Shown here: positions 1 to 6,708 of the stretch, piece by piece
Layout: every line of letters starts with the position of its first letter
How positions within the stretch are numbered: position 1 is the first letter of the stretch
Source of the DNA: Veillonella sp. KGMB01456
GTDB taxonomy: Bacteria > Bacillota > Negativicutes > Veillonellales > Veillonellaceae
Assembly: GCF_023051165.1 (NCBI RefSeq)
Contig: NZ_JALKIG010000015.1
Coordinates: forward strand, 1 to 48,517
Direction of reading: 5' to 3'
DNA: 48,517 nucleotides
Made by a program: the position numbers and the translations under genes
The notes under the pieces: generated by a model
What the model saw: only the letters and a program-made list of their open reading frames with translations
Database searches by the model: none
Told to the model about the DNA's origin: nothing

Positions 1-58
1 CGAGTTTTTCCATACTTTATACAGTCAAAACCACAATAAGGACATCTAATTTTTTCAT
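1..58 (-). mobile_element. 5' end of a probable IS transposase, frame disrupted, runs off the window
   Basis: On the minus strand an AGGAGG ribosome binding site precedes an ATG (complement of 56-58), but that frame stops after 13 codons. The -1 frame immediately after an A6 run reads IRCPYCGFDCIKYGKT, a CxxC zinc-ribbon start like that of several insertion-sequence transposases. One extra A would join the ATG to this frame, so it is either a frameshifted remnant or uses slippage. The rest lies outside the window, so the family cannot be assigned. Confidence 0.4.
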
Positions 59-188
59 AAAGTAATACCTCCTAAAAAATATATTTTCTAGAAAGATATA
101 ACCTTATTTAACCCTTATATAGCAAGGGGTTTCAGACTTTTTACCAACTCATTTTGTCCACCCTTTAAAATCTAATAAAAAATTTAAA

Positions 189-227
189 AGACCGATGAGA
201 CTAGATAAATACTAGTCTCATCGGTCT
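189..227 (-). terminator. Rho-independent terminator behind the 80-aa host gene
   Basis: A perfect 16-bp stem (189-204 with 212-227) has a 7-nt loop. On the minus strand it is followed by a T-rich tract (CTTTTAAATTTTTT), as expected for a terminator of the minus-strand gene that stops at 266. The stem-loop carries the 12-mer TAGATAAATACT, which recurs in the hairpin at the other end of the window. Confidence 0.7.
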
Positions 228-265
228 AAAAACCAACTCAAAATGTCCTATAGGCCTTATTTTAC

Positions 266-508
266 TTATTTGAAAAATTTACCGGCAATGGCATTCAAAC
301 CGGCTTTGACAGATTCGTTAGCACTAAGTTCGCCATAGGCATCTTTAAGACTGGCAAACAAAGTTTGTAACTGGTCGGAGTTGAGGTTTTTAATATCATC
401 AACACTGTTGATGTTCATGCCGTCAATATTATTTACTACATTTTTGAATTTTTCTTCTTCGAGTTTGAAGTATGAGCTAATCATTTCAATTAAGTTTTCT
501 TGGATCAT
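266..508 (-). CDS. Hypothetical 80-aa protein (host flank)
   Basis: A small acidic, mostly helical protein without transmembrane segments; the family is not recognised. It starts with MIQENLIEMI and is preceded on the minus strand by AAGGAGGTATCACT-ATG, a textbook ribosome binding site, so the start is secure. It is monocistronic: its own terminator hairpin lies just downstream and about 160 bp of AT-rich DNA separates it from the next gene. Base composition matches the host flank rather than the GC-rich phage. Its function is unknown. It could equally be cargo of the element if the element extends to the left edge. Confidence 0.75.
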   Translation of the reverse strand: MIQENLIEMISSYFKLEEEKFKNVVNNIDGMNINSVDDIKNLNSDQLQTLFASLKDAYGELSANESVKAGLNAIAGKFFK

Positions 509-667
509 AGTGATACCTCCTTATGTGTTGATTATAACATAGGGAGAGGCCTCAATGCAGTAAATAAATTCAAAAAAATCGATTTATTTTTCGTTTTGTA
601 AAAACAAGCGTATTTACTGACATATTTCAGCTCTATCGGTTAATTTATTGCAGAGATATTAGCTGCC

Positions 668-1096
668 TTACTTATCTAATTGCCATAAATTTAAATCAGC
701 GTCCTTGTCGTAGCCACGGTGAATATCTTCAGGAAGCAAAGTTAGAATCATTTCAGCAGTTACACTAATTACGGCACTGGTCAAATGACCACCATGAGAA
801 TTACCTTCTTGGTCGGCGATTGTGATATGTAAGTGTGCATAGTAATCATCGTTAAGCTGATCGATAGTGCCGGTGATGGAGGTGATTTCAAAATCTCCGG
901 TTAAGCGATGATGATAATATTTCTTTTCATCAGCATGATAGGTTTCGAGTACGATATCGTTGGTGGCGCCCAAACCTTGAATCATAGCTGAAGTGACACC
1001 TTCCTTACGGGCAATAGTTTCGATAGAACTGACTAACTCTTCGCCCGGATTAAGGCGGAAGGCGATGTGAGTGTTGCCAAGACGTTTGTATTGCAT
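668..1096 (-). CDS. PPC (DUF296) domain protein
   Basis: A 142-aa single-domain protein. The pattern of an N-terminal FRLNPGEELVSSI segment, the central beta-rich AHLHITIADQEGNSHGGHL stretch and the following AEMILTLL helix is that of the plants-and-prokaryotes-conserved PPC/DUF296 fold. The HxHxx...GGHL residues are the family's usual conserved histidine/glycine cluster. Bacterial members are trimeric proteins of uncertain role, often annotated as DNA-binding. An AGGAGTCCTAC-type ribosome binding site occurs upstream (minus strand). It stands alone and looks like a chromosomal gene beside the integration site. Confidence 0.85.
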   Translation of the reverse strand: MQYKRLGNTHIAFRLNPGEELVSSIETIARKEGVTSAMIQGLGATNDIVLETYHADEKKYYHHRLTGDFEITSITGTIDQLNDDYYAHLHITIADQEGNSHGGHLTSAVISVTAEMILTLLPEDIHRGYDKDADLNLWQLDK

Positions 1097-1301
1097 GTGT
1101 AGGACTCCTTTATGAAATAAATCTAAAAATTAATGTAATTTTGAAATATCAAATTGTATTCTAGTGTAAGACGGTTTATAATCAAATTAGTAATGCTTAA
1201 TATGTGTAAATAGAAATATAATTCCAAATATAAGTTAAAATTATTGTTTGACTAAGTGCAGTATTGGAGATGAGACAGTATGAATGAATCAAAACGGGCA
1301 A

Positions 1302-1329
1302 TAAAAAACTCGACTCCGAGGAGTCGAGT
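1302..1329 (-). terminator. Rho-independent terminator of the repressor-integrase operon
   Basis: A perfect 10-bp GC-rich stem (1308-1317 with 1320-1329) is followed on the minus strand by TTTTT. It lies about 150 nt beyond the integrase stop and points the right way to end the leftward lysogeny transcript. Confidence 0.7.
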
Positions 1330-1414
1330 AAGGTTCATATAAATGGCTCACGCCGAGCCGCCCGAAGGCAATGTCGATAAATCTTTATTTAATTTATCGA
1401 TACTATCCACAGAC

Positions 1415-1450
1415 GCAGTAAGTATGGTACTTACTGCATTTTTATTTTTC
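1415..1450 (+). terminator. Plus-strand terminator facing the integrase 3' end
   Basis: GCAGTAAGTA (1415-1424) pairs perfectly with TACTTACTGC (1428-1437) across a 3-nt loop, followed by ATTTTTATTTTT. It would stop rightward transcription entering from the flank from running antisense into the integrase gene. Confidence 0.55.
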
Positions 1451-1476
1451 AATACTCGCTCTAAAGTGGTGTAATT

Positions 1477-2970
1477 CTATGCTCGTTGCACAACCATTGT
1501 ACAACTTTTCTTTTCGCCTGGAAAGAGTTTTATATTATCTGTGTGTGGTAATTTATTAACCGCCTCTAATAACTGATCTGTGACTAAGTGAGTGTATACG
1601 TCTTTTGTGACATCTCCAGTTTGGCTATGTCCTACTATCGTCTTTATAATTTTTTCGGACACGCCATAATTTGTTAGCCATGTTATAAAAGTATGACGGG
1701 TATCATGAGGGGTATGTCTATCAATTCCGAGATTCTTTAGCGCAGCATCCGTAATATATCGGGGCCACATCGTCCCCTTAGGGCAAAGCCGCCCGCTCCG
1801 GTTAAATTTATTTTTGTCGTATAATTCTCTAATAAAAGGCATAATACAGTCCGCTATAGGAATTATTCTATTCTTACCGGCTTTTGTTTTCATTCCGCCC
1901 ACTAAATATCTTTCTTTCAAATGTACATCTGTAATTTTGATAGACAATAATTCAGAAGATCGCAGGCCGGTATATAGATATATTAATATTATTCTTACTC
2001 GATAATCATCGGTATTCATCCATAACGTCTCGATTTCGTCGCTTGTGTAAGGTCGGTGTAGCGGGTCCGATTCCTCGGTGGCGTTGATAACGACCATAGC
2101 TCCGTAGTTCTTATCGACATAGTCATTTTTTATCGCCATTTTGAACAGCATAGATATTTTTGATTTTATTTGACTAACTGTAGATTTTTTCAAGTCGCCC
2201 ATATCCTCGTCAAATATTCGTTGTAAGTGCGCTAATCTAACATCACGAATAGGGGCGTTCATTAATCCGGCTAACTTTTTTTCTGTCATCTTATAAGGCG
2301 ATGTAATCATAACATTTCGGCGCTTTAAATCCTCGATTAATAAATCCCATACTTGTCGAACTGTAATTAATCGGGAGTCAGCAACTGACGGATTTACACA
2401 ATATTCGGATAATGCGAGTAAGGCTTCTTTTGCTGTCGTAAATGTGCCTATTGTCTTACGGATCACCCGGCCCTCTTCATCCTGCCGGAACATATCGACG
2501 TGATGCGGCCAGCGTTCCGGAGAGAAAAAATACATACGCTTAAGCACGGCCTCCGCGCAGAGCTGAGACACGTCGAAAGCGGCGCAGATTTCATCGACTG
2601 ACGTGATGCCGATAAGATGAATCAACGGAGACGGTGCCAACAGCTCTGCCGCGAATGCGTTCGCCTCGCGTTCCTGCTCTATGCGCGGTAGGGTTACCGC
2701 ATATATATCATGATGACCTAGGACCTTGTGTCCTAATTCGTGAGCCAGTGTAAATCGGAGGCGCTCAAATTGCGCGTCCTCGTTGTAAAACACTGCATTT
2801 ATATCGGGCCGAGGGTCATAATACGCATCAGCCCGGGGGAGGTCATCAAGCCCCATAGTCTGATACGATACACAGTCGACACCCTCGAGGCGTAGCAGCC
2901 TCTTAGGGTCGACGAGTGCGTCGGTTAGCTCGTATCGACTGTACATCGACCAAGCTAAGCCCGTGGCCAC
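1477..2970 (-). CDS. int: ImmA/IrrE-type zinc peptidase fused to tyrosine integrase
   Basis: Two enzymes in one 497-aa chain. Residues ~1-125 form an ImmA/IrrE metallopeptidase: LAHELGH (H77, E78, H81 as zinc ligands and catalytic acid) and EREANAFAAELL with E102 as the likely third ligand. Residues ~148-190 resemble an Arm-type DNA-binding segment (KTIGTFTTAKEALLAL), ~200-300 the core-binding domain, and ~305-470 the recombinase domain with R337 (TGLRSSELL), K363, H422xxR425 (HDTRHTF), H448 (VGHSQ) and nucleophile Y459. All catalytic residues of both enzymes are present. The role is integration and excision, with a probable role in repressor inactivation (inferred). The GTG start is 25 nt from the AGGAGG box. 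An AUA codon 7 nt after that box, overlapping the repressor stop (ATAG), may be the true start and would add seven residues. It is cotranscribed with the repressor upstream. Confidence 0.9.
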   Translation of the reverse strand: MATGLAWSMYSRYELTDALVDPKRLLRLEGVDCVSYQTMGLDDLPRADAYYDPRPDINAVFYNEDAQFERLRFTLAHELGHKVLGHHDIYAVTLPRIEQEREANAFAAELLAPSPLIHLIGITSVDEICAAFDVSQLCAEAVLKRMYFFSPERWPHHVDMFRQDEEGRVIRKTIGTFTTAKEALLALSEYCVNPSVADSRLITVRQVWDLLIEDLKRRNVMITSPYKMTEKKLAGLMNAPIRDVRLAHLQRIFDEDMGDLKKSTVSQIKSKISMLFKMAIKNDYVDKNYGAMVVINATEESDPLHRPYTSDEIETLWMNTDDYRVRIILIYLYTGLRSSELLSIKITDVHLKERYLVGGMKTKAGKNRIIPIADCIMPFIRELYDKNKFNRSGRLCPKGTMWPRYITDAALKNLGIDRHTPHDTRHTFITWLTNYGVSEKIIKTIVGHSQTGDVTKDVYTHLVTDQLLEAVNKLPHTDNIKLFPGEKKSCTMVVQRA

Positions 2971-2984
2971 GTTGTATCGTGCTT

Positions 2985-3575
2985 CTATGTTTTATCCTCC
3001 TTTATTTTTAAATACATGGCCGCGATTTCCTCAACTTTCGCCAAGTCCTCCGGTGATAATTCCTCTTGAGCCCTTGCTAATACCGGGGAGTAGTTAGCCG
3101 GCGTCTGCGGAGCAATCCCCATCAGGCCGTCTATTGTGGTATTTAGCCCGGTAGCAATTTTTTGCAAGTTGCTCAGGGTTGCTCCTTTAAAATTACCGAA
3201 GATCGACTGTAGCGTGGAATACGGCATGTCTATAATTTCGGCAAAAGCGCTCATACTTACATATTTTTGCAGTATTTCGCGCCGAATCCTGCCGACCTCA
3301 GGGCCGTACTTATCAAAGTCCGGGTCAAAGGCGATTACCTGTTTAGGGGTTCCGCCGTGTACTATTTCATTACGCCCTCTACGGCCCACTAATTCCTCAA
3401 GAGGTATATGTAGCGCCTCAGATAATGCCACAGCGGTATTATCGCGCAGGCTTGTAATTCTTCCGGATTCCCAACGGGAGACCGTGCCTTCGGATACGCC
3501 TACTTTGTCAGCAAGCTCTTTCATTGTCATTTTTTGCTCGCGTCTTTTTTCCCGGATAAGCTCCATAAAGTCCAT
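2985..3575 (-). CDS. XRE-family phage repressor with two HTH domains
   Basis: A 196-aa regulator of the lysogenic state. Residues ~5-60 form a classical XRE/HTH_3 domain (MTMKELADKVGVSEGTVSRW). Residues ~90-150 form a second HTH-like domain (MSAFAEIIDMPYSTLQSIF...). The C terminus (LSPEDLAKVEEIAAMYLKI) resembles the tail of ImmR-like repressors. No S24/LexA self-cleavage domain is present, so induction should need another factor; the peptidase fused to the next gene is the obvious candidate (inference). The start is ATG at 3575 after GGAGGTGACAAA; a longer reading to 3629 has no ribosome binding site and would run through the promoter. It is divergent from the Cro-like gene. Confidence 0.88.
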   Translation of the reverse strand: MDFMELIREKRREQKMTMKELADKVGVSEGTVSRWESGRITSLRDNTAVALSEALHIPLEELVGRRGRNEIVHGGTPKQVIAFDPDFDKYGPEVGRIRREILQKYVSMSAFAEIIDMPYSTLQSIFGNFKGATLSNLQKIATGLNTTIDGLMGIAPQTPANYSPVLARAQEELSPEDLAKVEEIAAMYLKIKEDKT

Positions 3576-3600
3576 TTTGTCACCTCCTTTATTTACTATT

Positions 3601-3630
3601 ATTATAAGACTTGCGTTGCAAAAATGCAAG
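3601..3630 (-). promoter_or_regulatory. Repressor promoter (PRM-like) with operator
   Basis: Read on the minus strand: -35 TTGCAT (complement of 3624-3629), 17-nt spacer, -10 TATAAT (complement of 3601-3606). The inverted repeat CTTGC (3610-3614) / GCAAG (3626-3630) covers the -35 and spacer, so bound repressor or Cro would control this promoter. Confidence 0.65.
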
Positions 3631-3667
3631 ATTTTTATAATTTTTTATAAAAAAGAAACAAAAACTA

Positions 3668-3696
3668 TTGACTTGCGCAAGCTGTCGATATATAAT
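3668..3696 (+). promoter_or_regulatory. Early lytic promoter (PR-like) with operator
   Basis: TTGACT (3668-3673), a 17-nt spacer, then TATAAT (3691-3696) form a near-consensus sigma-70 promoter reading into the Cro-like gene. The perfect palindrome CTTGCGCAAG (3672-3681) overlaps the -35/spacer and matches the half sites of the operator at 3610-3630. A related half site, GTTGCAA, lies near 3707-3713. Confidence 0.75.
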
Positions 3697-3735
3697 AGGT
3701 TCATAAGTTGCAAACGCCGAGAAGGAGGTGATAAG

Positions 3736-3936
3736 GTGAATGCGAATTTACTCAAATACTACGTAATGGAGTCGGGGAAAAGGCTTGCCGACGTAGCGGC
3801 GGCCATCGGCGTAACGCCTGCAACATTATACCGCAAAATGAGCGGTGAGAGCGATTTTTATCGAAAAGAAGTGCAAGATATTGCGGCGTATCTCGGACTT
3901 GACCGAGATACCATAGACCGAATTTTTTTTAACTAA
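3736..3936 (+). CDS. Cro-like HTH regulator
   Basis: A 66-aa single HTH protein. LADVAAAIGVTPATLYRKM is the helix-turn-helix, followed by the EVQDIAAYLGL helix typical of small phage Cro/cI-type proteins. The start is GTG at 3736, preceded by GAAGGAGGTGATAAG. The upstream in-frame extension is antisense to the repressor and is rejected. It is the first gene of the rightward early operon and divergent from the repressor. It probably represses the repressor promoter during lytic growth. Another copy of the operator follows its stop codon. Confidence 0.85.
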   Translation: MNANLLKYYVMESGKRLADVAAAIGVTPATLYRKMSGESDFYRKEVQDIAAYLGLDRDTIDRIFFN

Positions 3937-3939
3937 AAT

Positions 3940-3949
3940 CTTGCGTAAG
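3940..3949. promoter_or_regulatory. Third operator-like site CTTGCGTAAG
   Basis: This 10-bp near-palindrome differs by one base from the perfect operator at 3672-3681 and lies just after the Cro-like gene, before the next ribosome binding site. It may be a distal operator allowing looping or roadblock control (inferred). Confidence 0.4.
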
Positions 3950-3984
3950 TTATCGAAATTTTATAAACACAGGAGGCAGATAAT

Positions 3985-4086
3985 ATGGACCACACTACCA
4001 CACCAGCCATGATTGCCGGCACCGGAGCCACCGATGCAGCACATAGAGCTAAAAATAAAATACGACAAAAGGGCGATGAGTTATGA
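3985..4086 (+). CDS. Small 33-aa early protein
   Basis: A short open frame with a good ribosome binding site (AGGAGGCAGATAAT-ATG). Its stop overlaps the next start as ATGA, the usual sign of translational coupling. The N-terminal half is rich in Thr and Ala (TTTPAMIAGTGATDAAH) and the C-terminal half is basic. The family is not recognised. It may act mainly as a leader coupling translation into the HTH gene. Confidence 0.5.
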   Translation: MDHTTTPAMIAGTGATDAAHRAKNKIRQKGDEL

Positions 4087-4310
4087 CTAAAAAGACTCTA
4101 ACTATATACGAGGCGGCCGAAATGATGGGCATCACGCCCCAACATCTCAGGGCAAGCCTCCGGCTCAACAAGTACCCGTTATGGGGTACGGCCGTACCAT
4201 CGGCCAGCGGTAAACGCTTTAAATATACAATTCACGCGGCGCCCTTCCTCAAATACATCGAGGGGGGATGGAGTCCGGAAGAAGCTAATAAAGGAGGGCT
4301 AATAATATGA
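4083..4310 (+). CDS. HTH (excisionase/MerR-like) protein
   Basis: A 75-aa protein whose N terminus, LTIYEAAEMMGITPQHLRAS, has the winged-HTH layout of excisionase/MerR-type small DNA-binding proteins. A predicted wing region (FKYTIHAAPFLKYIEGG) follows. The position right after the Cro-like gene in the early operon fits an excisionase or early regulator. It overlaps its neighbours by ATGA on both sides. Which of the two roles it has cannot be decided from sequence alone. Confidence 0.7.
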   Translation: MTKKTLTIYEAAEMMGITPQHLRASLRLNKYPLWGTAVPSASGKRFKYTIHAAPFLKYIEGGWSPEEANKGGLII

Positions 4311-4603
4311 TGAAATTCGGGCAAGAGATGCAGGAAATAGAACGCGGCGGATTCGATGACCTCGTTAATGAACAATACATTCTGCCTCTTGATGATGGCT
4401 ACGAGGTGTCGGTTATCCGAGGACCGCTATCATATGGCGGTGACGAGGGGCTATTTGAAATGGCTATTCGTGACCCTGAGTACCGGTGTCCAGCGTATGA
4501 CGTTGACATCGACATATTCGGAGGCGACGTCCTCGGTTACTTAACCGAGGAGCAAGTCGCGGAACACCTGGCCACGCTAAAAGCGCGGCACACTAAGAAA
4601 TAA
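4307..4603 (+). CDS. Hypothetical early protein, acidic
   Basis: A 98-aa acidic soluble protein with no recognised family. It has two adjacent ATG codons at 4307 and 4310. The ribosome binding site AAAGGAGGGCTAATA precedes them, and the first overlaps the stop of the HTH gene (ATGA). It contains many aspartates in its middle part (YDVDIDIFGGDVLGYLTEEQ) and no cysteines beyond one. It is cotranscribed with its neighbours. Confidence 0.65.
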   Translation: MMKFGQEMQEIERGGFDDLVNEQYILPLDDGYEVSVIRGPLSYGGDEGLFEMAIRDPEYRCPAYDVDIDIFGGDVLGYLTEEQVAEHLATLKARHTKK

Positions 4604-4612
4604 GGAGGGCAC

Positions 4613-5071
4613 ATGTTTAAGGCAATTTTGAAATATTTCGCCAAACACGATGGCTTGGTAAATAAGTTCTTATCAGTCACACCGGGCGACGGGTACGCCT
4701 ATTTCAGCGATACTCACTGGCTATTCCGCATACCGGAGTCCGATAACATCTACGACACGGGCGCCATGATGCGGGTACTGGGTAGAGAAACGGCGCCGAT
4801 GTCCGCGCCTAAGTTTTTTGATATTCCCGACGAAAGCCAACTACTCGGCGTAGCGGACTCCGGTATCGTGCAAGAGCTGAACAACGGGAAACGGCGTACT
4901 AAAATCCGGAAATTTAACGGCACAGACGGCTCGGAGTGGTGGGTTAGCGAGGAGTACTATAAGGATTTTCTCAAGCCGCTAAAGTATTTCCGGGTGCACA
5001 ATAAGAAAATTTACGGTTATAACGACGCCGGTGTGGCCGTGGTTACGGTTTGCATAATTATAGATAAGTGA
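4613..5071 (+). CDS. Hypothetical early protein
   Basis: A 152-aa soluble protein with mixed alpha/beta composition, preceded by AAGGAGGGCAC-ATG. The first 50 residues (FAKHDGLVNKFLSVTPGDGY...) and a basic middle (NNGKRRTKIRKF) stand out. It resembles phage proteins of unknown role that provide a folded beta-rich domain, but I cannot place it in a family. It has nine bases of spacing to the gene upstream and thirteen to the next, consistent with one operon. Confidence 0.65.
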   Translation: MFKAILKYFAKHDGLVNKFLSVTPGDGYAYFSDTHWLFRIPESDNIYDTGAMMRVLGRETAPMSAPKFFDIPDESQLLGVADSGIVQELNNGKRRTKIRKFNGTDGSEWWVSEEYYKDFLKPLKYFRVHNKKIYGYNDAGVAVVTVCIIIDK

Positions 5072-5084
5072 GGAGGACTAAGGG

Positions 5085-5339
5085 ATGAGTAAGGAATTAG
5101 CCAAAACAGGGCTCTATATTCTAGGCACGTTTGCTGGGATGTACGGGCTGAACGCCGTAGAGTATCTGCCGGACAGCGCGGCGCACATGATCGCCGGGCT
5201 AGCCACATGCGCGGCATCGGTGATGGTTGCGGAGCGTATCGAGGTACCTGCCGGCGAACCGGTAGACGTTATTATCGAGGTGCCACAGCCTCACGCCTAC
5301 AACTGGGCTAAACAGGGGCGCCCGGGTGAAGTTAGATAA
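5085..5339 (+). CDS. Hypothetical 84-aa protein with hydrophobic segments
   Basis: It starts after GGAGGACTAAGGG-ATG. Two moderately hydrophobic stretches (TGLYILGTFAGMYGL and HMIAGLATCAASVMVAE) suggest membrane association, followed by a soluble proline-rich tail. The family is unknown. It is a small accessory early protein of the operon. Confidence 0.6.
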   Translation: MSKELAKTGLYILGTFAGMYGLNAVEYLPDSAAHMIAGLATCAASVMVAERIEVPAGEPVDVIIEVPQPHAYNWAKQGRPGEVR

Positions 5340-5357
5340 AGAAAGGATGTAAAAACT

Positions 5358-5720
5358 ATGGAACAAAATAAAGAAGCATTACTCGAATTAACTAAACATT
5401 TTATCGAATTAATCAACGTAGATATAGACGAAAAAGGCCGCATCCGGAAAAAGACAATAGCCGAATTGGTGGAAATGTATATCGATTACCACTCGGCCAA
5501 CTGCAATTTAATCGAGCCAAAGACCGTAATTGACTGCTTAGTCTCTTCTGTAATTTGTATCGGTATGGTAGTTGCACTTAATCGCCCTATGCGCAATCTC
5601 GGGCACCCGATGCGCGCTAGCGCGTTAGCTGTGCTCACGGAATACTTATGCGATACGTTAGAGGCCATCGTTACACATTGTAAAGAAGCGGAAACGGAGG
5701 CCACCCATGAAGATAAATGA
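5358..5720 (+). CDS. Hypothetical helical early protein (paralogue set A, copy 1)
   Basis: A 120-aa, predicted all-helical protein with an AAAGGATG ribosome binding site. The C-terminal half (NRPMRNLGH...ALAVLTEYLCDTLEAI) appears to share a layout with the next protein's C-terminal half (KREALGE...HFVKALYITLTNIAGRLEVL), suggesting an old duplication. The genes overlap by 14 bp. No catalytic motif is visible and the function is unknown. Confidence 0.6.
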   Translation: MEQNKEALLELTKHFIELINVDIDEKGRIRKKTIAELVEMYIDYHSANCNLIEPKTVIDCLVSSVICIGMVVALNRPMRNLGHPMRASALAVLTEYLCDTLEAIVTHCKEAETEATHEDK

Positions 5721-6036
5721 GTTTTTTATTACAAATATCTGCGTACTAGCGGGCGTTATCCAAACAAACGAAGAAAACGGCCTAGATTCAAGCTCCGTTA
5801 CTTACGAACGACTGCTAAAACGATTAAATCAAATCCCGCGTAACGATGACACTCTCCGCGCTATGGTGCATATGGCCGCATCGACCGCAGGGCTTATCGG
5901 CCAGTTAAGCGTAAAACGTGAAGCCTTAGGCGAGGAGTTAGCTTGTGACTTACGGTCGCATTTTGTAAAAGCATTATACATAACACTTACTAATATCGCA
6001 GGTCGGTTGGAGGTGCTCTATGGATCCAATAATTAA
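5707..6036 (+). CDS. Hypothetical helical early protein (paralogue set A, copy 2)
   Basis: A 109-aa helical protein. Its start, ATG at 5707, follows GGAAACGGAGGCCACC and lies inside the end of the previous gene. It resembles that neighbour in length and in helix distribution; similarity by eye is weak. The 3' end overlaps the membrane-protein gene by 17 bp. The function is unknown. Confidence 0.6.
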   Translation: MKINEFFITNICVLAGVIQTNEENGLDSSSVTYERLLKRLNQIPRNDDTLRAMVHMAASTAGLIGQLSVKREALGEELACDLRSHFVKALYITLTNIAGRLEVLYGSNN

Positions 6037-6370
6037 CCCGTGGCTCATTTATCTCGCGGAGCTCGCGAACTGGGTTAAGCTGGCCGGTTTTATGGCGGCC
6101 GGTATAGTCCTCTTAGGCGCCTCCATTGAGTACATGGACGCGGAACAGGAGCGCGTAGCGGCCCGGGTACTCCGACGGGATCTTCCTACCGATGCACCAT
6201 ACAAACTAAAATTTAAAATCAGTTTGGCCTTTTTAATCTTATGGATTGTGGTACCGTCAACGGATACCGTGTATAAGATGATCGCGGCGCACTATATTAC
6301 ACCTGATGCGGTCGACAACCTCGGCCACGTATTCCAGTCCATCCTAAAGGCAATTAAGGAGGTGCGGTAA
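6020..6370 (+). CDS. Small membrane protein with two transmembrane segments
   Basis: A 116-aa protein. Residues ~14-36 (VKLAGFMAAGIVLLGASIEYM) and ~68-86 (SLAFLILWIVVPSTDTVY) are hydrophobic helices separated by a charged cytosolic-type loop rich in Arg. It starts after GGTTGGAGGTGCTCT-ATG. The early-operon position and topology are compatible with a superinfection-exclusion or membrane-modifying protein, but this is inference only. Confidence 0.65.
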   Translation: MDPIINPWLIYLAELANWVKLAGFMAAGIVLLGASIEYMDAEQERVAARVLRRDLPTDAPYKLKFKISLAFLILWIVVPSTDTVYKMIAAHYITPDAVDNLGHVFQSILKAIKEVR

Positions 6371-6372
6371 TC

Positions 6373-6708
6373 ATGAATTGGAAACAAGGCTCGTTCGGGC
6401 TCCATAGTTTGCACCTGTGGCACCTTAAATCGATGCTCGCAATTAGTAAATACTGCCAAGAGCACGATGTCGACTGGAATGTCAGGAATGAGGCGTGTCG
6501 CATATTAAGTCTAGCGATGGCACGGTATGAAGTGGTCATACTAGAACGGCCACTCGATGACCTGATACACCGGGTAGACCTGACAGCGTTTGCTAACCAC
6601 ACCGCCTACAATATCGAAAAGAAATTACAAGACGGAAAAACACCGGACAAGAGCGATATAGTGGACATCGTAGCCCGGTGGGAAGATTTAAGAAAGGCGG
6701 CGGAATAA
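6373..6708 (+). CDS. Hypothetical early protein (paralogue set B, copy 1)
   Basis: A 111-aa helical protein. The layout Y/L-x-HSL-x-W...I-x-x-YC-x-E near the N terminus, an Arg/Ala-rich central helix, RPLDDLIHRVDL, then NIEKKLQDGKTPD is shared with the two genes that follow. The ribosome binding site is AAGGAGGTGCGGTAATC. The next gene begins directly after its stop. The function is unknown. Confidence 0.65.
   Translation: MNWKQGSFGLHSLHLWHLKSMLAISKYCQEHDVDWNVRNEACRILSLAMARYEVVILERPLDDLIHRVDLTAFANHTAYNIEKKLQDGKTPDKSDIVDIVARWEDLRKAAE

Larger units (their letters stand above)
1097..1476. other. Host/phage junction region, intergenic, probably contains attL
   Basis: This 380-bp gap lies between the last host-like gene and the 3' end of the integrase, where an attachment site is expected. 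1097-1290 is plain AT-rich DNA. 1302-1450 is a run of small hairpins: 1308-1329, GCTC/GAGC around 1346-1358, 1374-1382 with 1392-1400, and 1415-1437. I could not find an obvious direct-repeat partner at the right side, so the attL core is not defined. Confidence 0.4.

Noticed and set aside
1814-2005. 63-codon plus-strand frame inside the integrase gene
   Set aside because: Antisense to the recombinase domain, no supporting signal.
3136-3735. Long plus-strand extension upstream of the Cro-like gene
   Set aside because: It is antisense to the repressor gene and runs through both promoters; the GTG at 3736 has the ribosome binding site.
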